From Flectobacillus longus (GTDB lineage Bacteria > Bacteroidota > Bacteroidia > Cytophagales > Spirosomataceae), in the NCBI RefSeq assembly GCF_030056705.1, contig NZ_JASHIC010000012.1, forward strand, positions 64,986 through 128,985: DNA of 64,000 bases. Direction: 5' to 3'. Position numbers and translations under genes: made by a program. Positions 1 through 8,556 of this stretch are shown here, in pieces. Below the pieces are notes generated by a model that was not told the origin of the DNA, searched no databases, and worked only from the letters and a program-made list of their open reading frames with translations. Position 1 is the first letter of the stretch; the number at the start of each line of letters is the position of its first letter.

Positions 1-1257
1 AGCCAAACAGCTAAAATCAACTGGATTGAAGAGGTTCGTCCTACAGAAAAAGACTTAAACGAAAACCGTAAGGCAACCGTAAATTATCTAATTGCTGAAG
101 GTGAAGAGTTTGACCAACTGACCGAAAACCCTACAAGTGCCAATGATGCTACGCTTGAAAAGCCATTAAATTGGTTGACTTTCAAGAAAAAGTACTTCTT
201 GTCAGGTTTTATTGCGAAAAATACGCCAATCTCAAAAGCACAAATTTGGGCAACACCAAATCCTCAGGATTCGGTAAATATCAAAACTTTGCGTGCTAAC
301 ATGGAGGTTTCTTTGGCAGACATGAAAGCTGGTAAAGGACAATATCAATGGTATTTTGGTCCAAACGACTACAACAAAATCAAAGAAATTGCTCCTGCAT
401 TTGGTCGTAACGTAAAATTGAGTTACGATATTTTCTTGCCAATTACACGCTATGTCTTTGTGCCATTGTTCAATGTGCTTGAAACAGTGTTTAGCAACTA
501 TGGATTGTTGATTATTGCTTTGGTATTGGTGATTAAGTTTGCTTTGTTGCCATTGACTTACAAATCGTATGTAAGTATGGCAAAAATGCGTATTCTTCAA
601 CCAGAATTGAATGCTATCAAAGAAAAGATTGGTGACGATGCGGCTAAATTGCAACAAGCTCAAATGAAATTGTATGGTGAAGTAGGTGTAAGTCCACTAA
701 GTGGTTGTGTGCCTGTATTAGCTACCATGCCAATTTTGATGGCGGTATTTATGCTGTTCCCTAACTTGATTAACCTTCGCCAAGAGGCTTTCTTGTGGGC
801 AAATGACCTTTCAACTTATGACTCTGTATGGAATTTGCCATTTAGTATTCCTTTTTATGGTAACCATGTCAGTTTGTTTACATTGTTGATGACCCTATCG
901 AGTATTGCATACGGTTATTACAACAATCAAAATACACCAGACCAAGTTGGTCAACCAATCGATATGAAGAAAATGGCTTATATCACGCCAGTTATCTTCA
1001 TGTTTGTGATGAACTCACTTCCTGCTGGTATGAGTTTCTATTACTTTGTCTCTAACTTAGTGACGATTTTACAACAAATTGGTATTCGTAAGTTTGTTGA
1101 CGAAGACAAAATCAAACAGATTTTGGAAGACAATCGTAAGAAAATCGCTGCTGGTGGAGGTAAAAAATCTCGTTTCTCAGAGTATTTGCAAAAGCAAATG
1201 AAAGCTGCTGAAGAAATGCAGAAACAGCAAAACGATGATAAGAAGAAGAAAAAATAA
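1..1257 (+). CDS. yidC: YidC membrane protein insertase (3' part, start outside window)
   Basis: The frame is open from base 1, so the gene enters from the left edge; about 418 residues are visible. YidC inserts and folds inner-membrane proteins, alone or with SecYEG. The visible part covers the end of the periplasmic P1 domain and then the conserved insertase core: a membrane segment near base 450-540 followed by the cytoplasmic loop with KMRILQPELNAIKEK, then further hydrophobic segments containing the SGCVPVLATMPILMAVF stretch typical of YidC. The tail is highly basic and ends in five lysines, as in YidC proteins that contact the ribosome. A TTG codon at 175 is inside the gene and is not its start. 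The gene ends before a strong bidirectional terminator and converges on the next gene. Confidence 0.95.
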   Translation, partial: SQTAKINWIEEVRPTEKDLNENRKATVNYLIAEGEEFDQLTENPTSANDATLEKPLNWLTFKKKYFLSGFIAKNTPISKAQIWATPNPQDSVNIKTLRANMEVSLADMKAGKGQYQWYFGPNDYNKIKEIAPAFGRNVKLSYDIFLPITRYVFVPLFNVLETVFSNYGLLIIALVLVIKFALLPLTYKSYVSMAKMRILQPELNAIKEKIGDDAAKLQQAQMKLYGEVGVSPLSGCVPVLATMPILMAVFMLFPNLINLRQEAFLWANDLSTYDSVWNLPFSIPFYGNHVSLFTLLMTLSSIAYGYYNNQNTPDQVGQPIDMKKMAYITPVIFMFVMNSLPAGMSFYYFVSNLVTILQQIGIRKFVDEDKIKQILEDNRKKIAAGGGKKSRFSEYLQKQMKAAEEMQKQQNDDKKKKK

Positions 1258-1296
1258 TTATCTGATTTGATAATTTGAAAATTATTAACTAATATC

Positions 1297-1350
1297 AGAA
1301 TGTCTTCATTGAGAACTAAATTGTTTCTCTATGAAGACATTCTTTTTTTC
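1297..1350. terminator. Bidirectional Rho-independent terminator between yidC and the ElaA gene
   Basis: A perfect 13-bp inverted repeat (AGAATGTCTTCAT at 1297-1309, complement at 1331-1343) with a 21-nt loop is followed by a T-run on the + strand. It lies between two convergent genes. AT-rich TTCAAAT-type direct repeats follow at about 1363-1390. Confidence 0.75.
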
Positions 1351-1397
1351 TTAAATTCTACAATTTTCAAATTTTCAAATCTTCAAATTAGAAAAAT

Positions 1398-1847
1398 CTA
1401 ATCTTTGAGCATTTCGATATGCTCGATACCATCTTCGAGATATATTTCACTAGTTTGGACAAAACCAAAGGATTCATAAAAACCTTTTAAGTACAGCTGT
1501 GCTCCTATCTTGATTGATGAACCGTAAAGTTCTTCAACCAATTCTATCGAATTTTTCATCAATTCTTTTCCTACACCAAATTTCCTCACCAAAGGCGATG
1601 TCACCACACGACCAATAGATGCCTCCTCATAAGAAAGTCCTGGAGGAACAATTCTCGTATAAGCAACAACTTTTTGTGTTTCGGTATCAAAACCCATCAA
1701 ATGATGGCACTTAAAATCCTTATCATCAAGGTCTTGAAAGGCGCAATTCTGTTCTACAATAAAAACTTCGCAACGCAATTGTAGGATTTGATAGAGTTCG
1801 GTAGTGCTAAGATTTCTAAAGTGTTTATAGTACCAGTTCAAATTCAT
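1398..1847 (-). CDS. ElaA-family GNAT N-acetyltransferase
   Basis: This 149-residue protein has the ElaA layout: an N-terminal stretch with LxxLRCEVFIVEQ, then HHLMGFD, and the acetyl-CoA binding segment GRVVTSPLVRKFGVGKELM with the GVG loop near residue 90. ElaA proteins are cytoplasmic GNAT enzymes of about 150 residues; substrates are poorly defined. Length is normal and the ATG at 1847 fits. It stands alone, convergent with yidC and divergent from the gene at 1979. Confidence 0.85.
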   Translation of the reverse strand: MNLNWYYKHFRNLSTTELYQILQLRCEVFIVEQNCAFQDLDDKDFKCHHLMGFDTETQKVVAYTRIVPPGLSYEEASIGRVVTSPLVRKFGVGKELMKNSIELVEELYGSSIKIGAQLYLKGFYESFGFVQTSEIYLEDGIEHIEMLKD

Positions 1848-1947
1848 AAGAGGGTTATTAATAGTTTGTGATTTGATATTGATAACAGTAAATTTAATAA
1901 TAATGTCATCAATTACCCCAACTTAATCGGCATTCGTCAAAGTTTAT

Positions 1948-1955
1948 TATATTTG
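1948..1955 (+). promoter_or_regulatory. Bacteroidota -7 box (TATATTTG)
   Basis: TATATTTG matches the TAnnTTTG -7 consensus exactly and sits 23 nt before the ATG at 1979, giving a leader of roughly 15-20 nt. A clear -33 TTG is not visible at the usual distance. Confidence 0.45.
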
Positions 1956-1978
1956 TACAATCACAAATTCCATGAATT

Positions 1979-3586
1979 ATGAAGAAATTATTGTTAGGAA
2001 TGTTACTTGTGGCATCATCCTACGGCTTCTGTCAAGCTCAAAACAATCTGTCGGAGTATGAAGCTCAATACCAAAAAGCCTTACTTTTCTATCAAAACAA
2101 CGATTTTGACAAAGCTAGAATCGCCTTTAGCCAGCTAAGTAACCTTCGTTTTAATAATCCAATTGTTCCTTATTCTTATTATTTTCAAGCTTTGGCTGCC
2201 ATCAAAGTTGGTAAATATGCCGAAGCAGAATCTAGTTTACAGAATCTTCAGTTGAGATACCCTAATTGGGAAAAAAACGAAGAAGTAGCTTATCTCTATG
2301 CAACTATCGCATTCGAGAATAAGGACTATGCCAAAGGTCTTCAAATTGCAAATGCAATTAGTGCTGAATCTCTCAAAAATGATTTAAAAGAATTGAAGAG
2401 AACTTTTCTTTCAGAAATCACAGATTCGAAGAAATTAACTTTATTGAGCGAACAATTTCCAGAAGAAATACTGCTAAAAGAACGTATCCAAGCCAAATCG
2501 TCTGAAATGTCTTCGACCAAAGACTTACAACAGTATCGCTTAAATAAGGGCTTTCTTAATTTTGCCTTTTTACTTCCAATAAATATCGATGAGCTATCGC
2601 CTGATCATCCAAGACGTACTAATCAATATGTTTTTGATATGTATCAAGGTGCAAAATTGGCAAAAACTCAATTACAAAAAGAAAAAATCAATATCAATCT
2701 CTTGGTGTATGATATTTCCAACGATGGCGACCAAATGCTTGAAGTATTGAACAATTCTTATTTTCAAACGACAGATTTACTGGTTGGACCTTTATATGCT
2801 GAAAGTAACAAATTGGCAAGTGCTTACTGTGAGAGCTACCAAATTCCGCTTATCAATCCTATTTCTAATAATGAAAAACTGTTAGATATCTTTGATAAGT
2901 CATTTTTAGCACAACCTTCTGTCAAAATGCAAGCTATCAAAGCTGCGGAATATGTGACAAAACAGGCATTTTTAGGACGCAATGCTGCTATTTACTATAC
3001 TTCATCAAGCACAGATTCTCTGTTAGCAGAAGCATATAAACAAGTACTAGTTAAAAAGGGTTACGATATTGAAGCATTTGTGAAAGTAACCGCCAACTCA
3101 GAAGTGATTGCTAGCAAAATCCCTGATAAAAAATTAAGCCATGTTTTTTTAGCAACCTCTGATAAAAAAGCAGGCTTGGCTATGCTCACAGCTTTACAAA
3201 AAGATTTATCGACACCACTTGTAACTACTGCTGAGGCGTTTCATTCAAGTAATTTGAGTAGTACAACTGTAGCTGGAAGAGAAATCTACTGTATTGACCC
3301 TGAGTTTATCGACAACGAAAATCCAGAAGTAGATAAATTTAAAAAAGAATATTTTGCCAAATATGGAAGCATTCCTTCCTATTATTCGTTCTGTGGATAT
3401 GATATGACTTTGTTTTGGGGTAGAGTTCTATCTAAATATGGTACAAACTTCAAAAAAGGTTTAGACGATTTAGATACCTATAAACAGCCTTTCTCAACGT
3501 CAGGATACGATTACACACAATCTCAGGATAACCAAGTAGTGCCTATTACTACTTTCCAAAATTATAAATTTGTATTAGCTAAATAG
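1979..3586 (+). CDS. TPR plus periplasmic-binding-fold (Peripla_BP_6-like) exported protein
   Basis: This 535-residue protein begins with a signal peptide (about residues 1-20, ending in CQAQ). Residues 25-150 contain tetratricopeptide-like helices (YQKALLFYQNNDFDKARIAF and KYAEAESSLQNLQLRYP). From about residue 185 to 520 it resembles the type-1 periplasmic binding fold used by branched-chain amino-acid binding proteins, with the recognisable DLLVGPLYAESNKLASAYCESYQIPLINP region. No transporter genes are adjacent. The TPR plus binding-fold layout resembles LpoA-type envelope proteins, so a role in envelope assembly is as possible as amino-acid sensing. hemL follows after 34 bases. Confidence 0.7.
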   Translation: MKKLLLGMLLVASSYGFCQAQNNLSEYEAQYQKALLFYQNNDFDKARIAFSQLSNLRFNNPIVPYSYYFQALAAIKVGKYAEAESSLQNLQLRYPNWEKNEEVAYLYATIAFENKDYAKGLQIANAISAESLKNDLKELKRTFLSEITDSKKLTLLSEQFPEEILLKERIQAKSSEMSSTKDLQQYRLNKGFLNFAFLLPINIDELSPDHPRRTNQYVFDMYQGAKLAKTQLQKEKININLLVYDISNDGDQMLEVLNNSYFQTTDLLVGPLYAESNKLASAYCESYQIPLINPISNNEKLLDIFDKSFLAQPSVKMQAIKAAEYVTKQAFLGRNAAIYYTSSSTDSLLAEAYKQVLVKKGYDIEAFVKVTANSEVIASKIPDKKLSHVFLATSDKKAGLAMLTALQKDLSTPLVTTAEAFHSSNLSSTTVAGREIYCIDPEFIDNENPEVDKFKKEYFAKYGSIPSYYSFCGYDMTLFWGRVLSKYGTNFKKGLDDLDTYKQPFSTSGYDYTQSQDNQVVPITTFQNYKFVLAK

Positions 3587-3620
3587 TGCATGGGCTACCA
3601 TCGCATTAATTTTTGACAAA

Positions 3621-4913
3621 ATGACTACTAAAAACAGCCAAGAACTTTTCGACAAAGCTAAAAACTACATCCCTGGCGGTGTAAACTCACCTGTAAGAGC
3701 TTTTAGAGCCGTTGGAGGAAACCCTCTTTTTATCAAATCGGCAAAAGGCGCTTATCTTTATGACGAAGATGGCAATGCTTTCATCGAACTAATCAACTCA
3801 TGGGGACCTATGATTTTGGGTCACGCAAATGAGTTGGTTGAAAAAGCCGTTGCAGATGCTATTCAGCGAGGCTTTTCTTATGGAGCACCTACTCGTCGTG
3901 AAGTAGAAATGGCAGAATTAATTACTTCAATTGTGCCTTCTGTCGAGAAAGTACGTATGGTAAACTCTGGTACAGAAGCTACTATGTCGGCGATTCGTGT
4001 GGCACGTGGTTATACAGGTCGTGACAAAATCATCAAATTTGAGGGTTGTTATCACGGTCATGGTGATTCATTTTTGATTGCTGCGGGTTCGGGTGCGATT
4101 ACTTTCGGTCATCCTGATAGTCCAGGTGTAACCAAAGGTGTTGCCAATGATACGCTAACTGCTCCTTATAACGATTTAGCTGCTGTACAAACCCTTGTTG
4201 ATGCCAATAAAGGTCAAATTGCTTGTATCATTCTTGAGCCAGTAGTTGGTAATATGGGGCTCGTAAAACCAGCGGAGGGCTTCTTGGAGGGACTTCGCCA
4301 AATTTGCGATAAAGAAGGTATTGTATTGATTTTCGACGAAGTAATGACTGGCTTCCGCTTAGCAAAAGGCGGCTTTCAAGAACGTTGTGGTGTGACTCCA
4401 GATATGACTACCATGGGTAAAATCATCGGTGGTGGCATGCCAGTTGGTGCTTATGGTGGCAAAAAAGAAATCATGGATTGTGTTTCTCCTGCGGGTCCTG
4501 TGTATCAAGCAGGTACACTTTCAGGTAACCCCATTGCGATGGCAGCTGGTCAAGCCATGTTGACTTACTTGAACGAGCACCCAGAAGTATATGAGCGAAT
4601 CGAAACGGTTGGTAATACCTTAACAGATGGTATTCGTGCCAATATGCAAAAACTTGGCTTGAACTATACACTCAACCATGTTGGTTCAATGTTTACTTTA
4701 TTCTTTACGGATAAGCCTGTAAACAATTTTGAAGATGCTAAAACTTCAGATACCGCATTATTTGGTAAGTTTTTCAATGCTATGTTGAAAAGAGGTATCT
4801 ATATGGCTCCTTCCCAATACGAAGCTATGTTTATTTCTACAGCGTTGACAGACGAACATGTAGCTCAAATCTTAGATGCGAGTTACGAAAGTTTCCAAGA
4901 AATCTTAGCATAA
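3621..4913 (+). CDS. hemL: Glutamate-1-semialdehyde 2,1-aminomutase
   Basis: HemL converts glutamate-1-semialdehyde to 5-aminolevulinate in the C5 route of tetrapyrrole synthesis; it is cytosolic and needs pyridoxal phosphate. The 430-residue sequence is full length. It shows NSGTEA at 115-120, the cofactor aspartate region DEVMTGFR at 239-246 and the Schiff-base lysine K267 in TTMGKIIGGGMPVGAYGG. The start MTTKNSQELF and the PGGVNSPVRAF block are typical of the family. It may be cotranscribed with the gene at 1979 (34-bp gap) and ends at a strong terminator at 4993-5021. Confidence 0.97.
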   Translation: MTTKNSQELFDKAKNYIPGGVNSPVRAFRAVGGNPLFIKSAKGAYLYDEDGNAFIELINSWGPMILGHANELVEKAVADAIQRGFSYGAPTRREVEMAELITSIVPSVEKVRMVNSGTEATMSAIRVARGYTGRDKIIKFEGCYHGHGDSFLIAAGSGAITFGHPDSPGVTKGVANDTLTAPYNDLAAVQTLVDANKGQIACIILEPVVGNMGLVKPAEGFLEGLRQICDKEGIVLIFDEVMTGFRLAKGGFQERCGVTPDMTTMGKIIGGGMPVGAYGGKKEIMDCVSPAGPVYQAGTLSGNPIAMAAGQAMLTYLNEHPEVYERIETVGNTLTDGIRANMQKLGLNYTLNHVGSMFTLFFTDKPVNNFEDAKTSDTALFGKFFNAMLKRGIYMAPSQYEAMFISTALTDEHVAQILDASYESFQEILA

Positions 4914-4992
4914 GTAAAAAGTGATTTGTTAATAGTATATTGGTTATTGGAATCCGCACATAATCAGAAGAATATTACCATAATTTTCCAGC

Positions 4993-5021
4993 AAAGGTCA
5001 GCAATGTTGCTGACCTTTTTT
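4993..5021 (+). terminator. Rho-independent terminator after hemL
   Basis: A perfect 12-bp stem (AAAGGTCAGCAA at 4993-5004, its complement at 5007-5018) with a 2-nt loop runs into Ts. Its position shows that the next gene starts at 5040 and not at the upstream ATG at 4926. Confidence 0.8.
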
Positions 5022-5039
5022 CAAACCTCTCCTTTCAAT

Positions 5040-5408
5040 ATGAAACCCTATCTCCTTTCCTTTTTTGTGTGTCTACTACTTTTTTCCTGTGGAAGTTCTG
5101 AAGTAGATAAACTTCGTGAAGAAAATCGTGCTTTGAAAGAGCAATTACGTACTGCTCAAAACGGTGGTGATTCGCATAAGTATATCCTCAAACTCCGTTT
5201 GAAACAATCACATATTTCATTGAGCATCAAAAAACATATTAAAGATGCCATAAATGCTGTGGATTTTGAAATCCCTGTTGATAAAGAGTTTTATGATAGT
5301 GTTGAAGAAGGACAAGAAATCATTGATAATTTCAGATTTGGCTCAATGGTATTATACGGAAGCTTTGGTGATTGGGAACTGAAAGTGAAGAAAAAATATG
5401 TAAAATGA
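5040..5408 (+). CDS. Small lipoprotein with coiled-coil start
   Basis: The reading frame is open from 4926, but the ATG at 5040 gives a protein of 122 residues starting with a textbook lipoprotein signal (hydrophobic run then LLFSC, lipobox cysteine near residue 16), and the hemL terminator lies upstream. After the cysteine comes a short charged coiled-coil (VDKLREENRALKEQLR) and then a small domain of unknown function with KHIKDAINAVDFEIPVDKEF. I do not recognise the family. It is probably attached to the inner leaflet of the outer membrane. Confidence 0.7.
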   Translation: MKPYLLSFFVCLLLFSCGSSEVDKLREENRALKEQLRTAQNGGDSHKYILKLRLKQSHISLSIKKHIKDAINAVDFEIPVDKEFYDSVEEGQEIIDNFRFGSMVLYGSFGDWELKVKKKYVK

Positions 5409-5527
5409 GTAATTTTGTGGTCTGAAAAGTAAGGTTACTCAACTACTATACACTTGTTGAACTCCTGCTTTTCTTTTTTCAACACAAAAATTAAAAATAA
5501 CTGTTGTTTGAGCACAGCGCTTTTTCC

Positions 5528-6538
5528 ATGCGAAATTATTCCATTATTATTCCTGTATATAACCGTCCCGACGAATTAGATGAACTGCTAGCTTGTCTGA
5601 CAAAACAAACCTACAAAATTTTTGAAGTGGTCGTAGTAGAGGACGGCTCTGCTATAAAAGCTGATAAAATTGTTGAGAAATATCAATCTCAACTAGAGAT
5701 AAAATATATCCAACAACAAAACACAGGTCAAGGGTTTGCACGCAATACAGGTTTTAAGCATGCCAATGGCGATTATTTCATCATTCTAGACTCCGACGCG
5801 CTCATAGAACCTAACTATCTGGAAATCGTAGAAAAGCAACTCAATAGCAATTTTCTAGACCTATACGGTGGCCCCGACCGCGACCATCCTAATTTCACGC
5901 CTATCCAAAAAGCCATTAGCTATTCCATGACCTCACTATTTACCACAGGAGGAATACGAGGAAGCAAAAAAAATCTTGGAGGAACATTTCACCCACGAAG
6001 CTTTAATATGGGTATGTCGAAGGAAGTTTATCGCAAAACACAAGGCTTCATTATTACTCGTATGGGCGAAGATATTGAGTTTTCTATTCGTGCCATTAGT
6101 CTTGGTTTCAAGTCTGGGCTAATTCCAGAGGCATTTATTTATCATAAAAGAAGAACCAGTTTTCTGCAGTTTTATAAACAATTGAGATTTTTTGGAAAAG
6201 CAAGAATCAATATCAGTCGCTTTTTTCCTAAAGAACTCAAATTGGTGCATACTTTTCCAATGGTATTTACGCTTGCTTTGTTTAGTATTCCTTTATGGTG
6301 GTTGATTTTTAAACCATTTTTCTATCTAGCAATTGGCATTTTTACCCTATATACCTTGCTCAATTTTATTGATTCAACGCTTAAAAACAAAAGCATTCAG
6401 GTAGGACTACTCAGTATTATTGCCGTTTATGTCCAATTAGTAGGATATGGTATCGGCTTTATTACAGAAGGTTGGAAAAAACTTTTTGAAGAAAAAGGAT
6501 ACAAACAGTTAGGCGATAACATCGAATATCCATCCTGA
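5528..6538 (+). CDS. Family 2 glycosyltransferase
   Basis: The best start is the ATG at 5528, because the family usually begins just before the YSIIIPVYNRPDEL strand; the TTG at 5504 is less likely. The GT-A domain covers residues 1-230 with the nucleotide-binding VVVEDGS and the DSDA metal motif, followed by GEDIEFSIR, the ED acid-base region. Residues 245-310 hold two or three membrane segments, so this is a membrane-attached inverting transferase for cell-surface glycans. Donor and acceptor cannot be read from sequence. It stands alone, with a palindromic repeat element after it. Confidence 0.85.
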   Translation: MRNYSIIIPVYNRPDELDELLACLTKQTYKIFEVVVVEDGSAIKADKIVEKYQSQLEIKYIQQQNTGQGFARNTGFKHANGDYFIILDSDALIEPNYLEIVEKQLNSNFLDLYGGPDRDHPNFTPIQKAISYSMTSLFTTGGIRGSKKNLGGTFHPRSFNMGMSKEVYRKTQGFIITRMGEDIEFSIRAISLGFKSGLIPEAFIYHKRRTSFLQFYKQLRFFGKARINISRFFPKELKLVHTFPMVFTLALFSIPLWWLIFKPFFYLAIGIFTLYTLLNFIDSTLKNKSIQVGLLSIIAVYVQLVGYGIGFITEGWKKLFEEKGYKQLGDNIEYPS

Positions 6539-6596
6539 TTGAAGTGATGAGTTTTGAGTGTGGAGTTTTGAAAAATTTAGAGAATGAGTGAGTGGC

Positions 6597-6785
6597 GATT
6601 GAGTGATTATTTTTAAAATTTGTATTATGGTAGTAGAGACGCAATGATTGCGTCTTAAGCATATTGCAATATCAAAAAAGCGGTCAAAAATTGATTTTTG
6701 ACCGCTTTTTAATATGTTTTCAAATGATACATTTTCAGAAGAAGCAAAGCATTGCACCTCTACAAATAAAAATAATCACTCAATT
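6597..6785. repeat. Palindromic intergenic element, copy A
   Basis: Outer arms ATTGAGTGATTATTTTTA at 6598-6615 and its exact complement at 6767-6784 enclose a 19-bp palindrome (AGACGCAATGATTGCGTCT, 6637-6655) and a U-tract hairpin at 6675-6710. The same architecture and words recur at 15688-16015. It fills the gap between convergent genes and contains no convincing reading frame. Confidence 0.7.
6675..6710. terminator. Bidirectional terminator hairpin inside copy A
   Basis: A perfect 16-bp stem (AAAAAGCGGTCAAAAA at 6675-6690 and complement at 6695-6710) with a TTGA loop carries A and T runs on both sides, so it can stop transcription from both convergent genes. Its GCGGTC stem is shared with hairpins at 15803 and 16977. 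Confidence 0.75.
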
Positions 6786-6790
6786 AATAT

Positions 6791-7756
6791 CTAATAATAC
6801 TTCTGATCTGCTAAATAATTCTTCACATAATCGGTTACGCCTTCTTCTAAAGTATGGAAAGGTTTTTCGTAACCAATCGACTTTAATTTTGACATATTTG
6901 CTTCGGTGAAATATTGATATTTATCACGAATATCTTCTGGAGTATCGATAAATGAGATATTTGGCTCAAGATTCAGAGCATAGAAGGTATTTTTTACCAA
7001 ATCCAAGAATGTTCTTGCCTTGCCCGAACCTAAGTTGTAAATACCTGAGTTACGACGGTGGTGCATTAAGAATAAACAAACTTCTACAACATCTTTTACA
7101 TACACAAAATCGCGCATTTGCTCGCCATCCTTAAATTCAGGATTATGAGAACGGAACAACTTCATAGCGCCAGTTTTCTGAATTTGGTTGAATGTATGCC
7201 AAATCACTGATGCCATGCGACCTTTGTGAAATTCGTTTGGTCCGTAAACATTAAAGAACTTCAAGCCAGCCCAGAAAAAAGGCTTTTCTTGTTGTTGTAA
7301 TGCCCAAATATCGAAGTCATTTTTTGAATCGCCATAAGGGTTCAAAGGCTTCAATTGTGGAATCAAAGACTCATTGTCATCGTAGCCATGCTCGCCCAAA
7401 CCATAGGTAGCAGCCGACGAAGCATACACCAATGGAATTTGGTAGTCATGACATTTTTTCCAAATCTTCTTTGAGTAATTCAAATTCAATTTATTGAAAA
7501 TCTCGACATTGAACTCTGTCGTATCTGTACGAGCACCAATGTGGAAACAAAATTCAACCTCTTGATAGTTTGCATCCAACCACTCAAAAAAGTGTTCGCG
7601 GTCTACACGCTCTTGAATCTTTTTCCCTTCAAGATTTTTGTTCTTTTGCTCATCGGAAAAATCGTCAACAGCAATGATATAGTTGAAATTGTCCTCATTC
7701 AAGCGTTGAATAAGGCAACTTCCAATAAACCCAGCGGCACCTGTAACAATAATCAT
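6791..7756 (-). CDS. hldD: ADP-L-glycero-D-manno-heptose 6-epimerase
   Basis: The protein has 321 residues, the normal length. HldD (RfaD) epimerises ADP-D-glycero-D-manno-heptose at C6, making the heptose donor for the lipopolysaccharide inner core. It shows the Rossmann NADP motif TGAAGFIGS at the N-terminus, FHIGARTDTTE, YASSAATYG and the catalytic Y...K in NPYGDSKNDFD, plus the NVYGPNEFHKGRMAS block specific to this epimerase. It lies alone on the - strand. A possible promoter is at 8092-8122, which would leave a long leader. Confidence 0.93.
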   Translation of the reverse strand: MIIVTGAAGFIGSCLIQRLNEDNFNYIIAVDDFSDEQKNKNLEGKKIQERVDREHFFEWLDANYQEVEFCFHIGARTDTTEFNVEIFNKLNLNYSKKIWKKCHDYQIPLVYASSAATYGLGEHGYDDNESLIPQLKPLNPYGDSKNDFDIWALQQQEKPFFWAGLKFFNVYGPNEFHKGRMASVIWHTFNQIQKTGAMKLFRSHNPEFKDGEQMRDFVYVKDVVEVCLFLMHHRRNSGIYNLGSGKARTFLDLVKNTFYALNLEPNISFIDTPEDIRDKYQYFTEANMSKLKSIGYEKPFHTLEEGVTDYVKNYLADQKYY

Positions 7757-8091
7757 AAAATAGAAACTAAAATTGAGTGGTTCTGGAATATGTTATTTAT
7801 GAAAAACTAATGATTCTATTCGTAAAATCGATGATAATCTACTCGGAAAAAATGTTTAAATCATTTGGATAATAAGTAATTCCGAAAGGTAGTATCTCGA
7901 CTACATGGTTCTTTTATGAACCTGTCTATTTATTAAATCTATATTGTCAAAATCCAATATTGCAGATAAGGAGTAAAGTCGTTTTGTAGGAATTATTGGC
8001 ACAAAAAATCTTTTACAAGTGTATGACAAAAATCATATATTGAACTTGATTAAAACAGACATAAAATCGCACTATTCCTAGAAAAAGTAAG

Positions 8092-8122
8092 CAAAAGTAC
8101 CTAAAGCTTTGCGAAAAACCAA
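8092..8122 (-). promoter_or_regulatory. Candidate promoter for hldD
   Basis: Read on the - strand, TTG (8122-8120) is followed after 20 nt by TACTTTTG (8099-8092), an exact match to TTG-N17-23-TAnnTTTG. The predicted leader to the ATG at 7756 is about 330 nt. Confidence 0.45.
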
Positions 8123-8287
8123 TACACTTAACTTCGAAAAAATATAAACTTTTCAAGACTGCATTTGCGCAGTAATACCGAAGGCTATAGTAATAGGCTG
8201 ATTAACAGAAATATCATATCTAAAAATAATGAAATAAATTGAACAAATTAAAGACTTTCGTAAAATGATTGTTTTCAGCTTTCTTTT

Positions 8288-8314
8288 TTGTGAAACTAAA
8301 AGCCATTAACTTTG
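8288..8314 (+). promoter_or_regulatory. Candidate promoter for the pterin synthase gene
   Basis: TTG at 8288-8290 and TAACTTTG at 8307-8314 match the Bacteroidota promoter, although the 16-nt spacer is one base short of the usual range. The leader to 8557 would be about 240 nt. Confidence 0.4.
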
Positions 8315-8556
8315 TGTTCTTAATCCACAGATTGGTTTTGCTACGTTTTCCCAACTCCAATCACGGCGATTTTGCTGGTCATCACTCGTAGTTTTGTGCT
8401 TGTATAATCTAAGGTTGGCCTAAGGTTAGTTATTAGTAGTTTTTACTTAGAAAATGTAATTACTGTTTTCTATTTTCATTTTTCTCTGATAACTAACATC
8501 CCGCTAGCACACATTATCAAGATTTTACGCAAAACGAATAAATTAACTGAAAACAA

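Larger units (their letters stand above)
7757..8556. other. 800-bp divergent intergenic region
   Basis: This long gap separates the leftward hldD from the rightward pterin gene. I see no plausible coding frame, tRNA or known riboswitch. It contains two candidate promoters facing apart (8092-8122 leftward, 8287-8314 rightward), which would give leaders of about 330 and 240 nt. The right half is somewhat richer in GC than the left. Confidence 0.5.

Noticed and set aside
4926-5039. Upstream start for the small lipoprotein
   Set aside because: The hemL terminator at 4993-5021 lies in this part and the lipoprotein signal begins at 5040.
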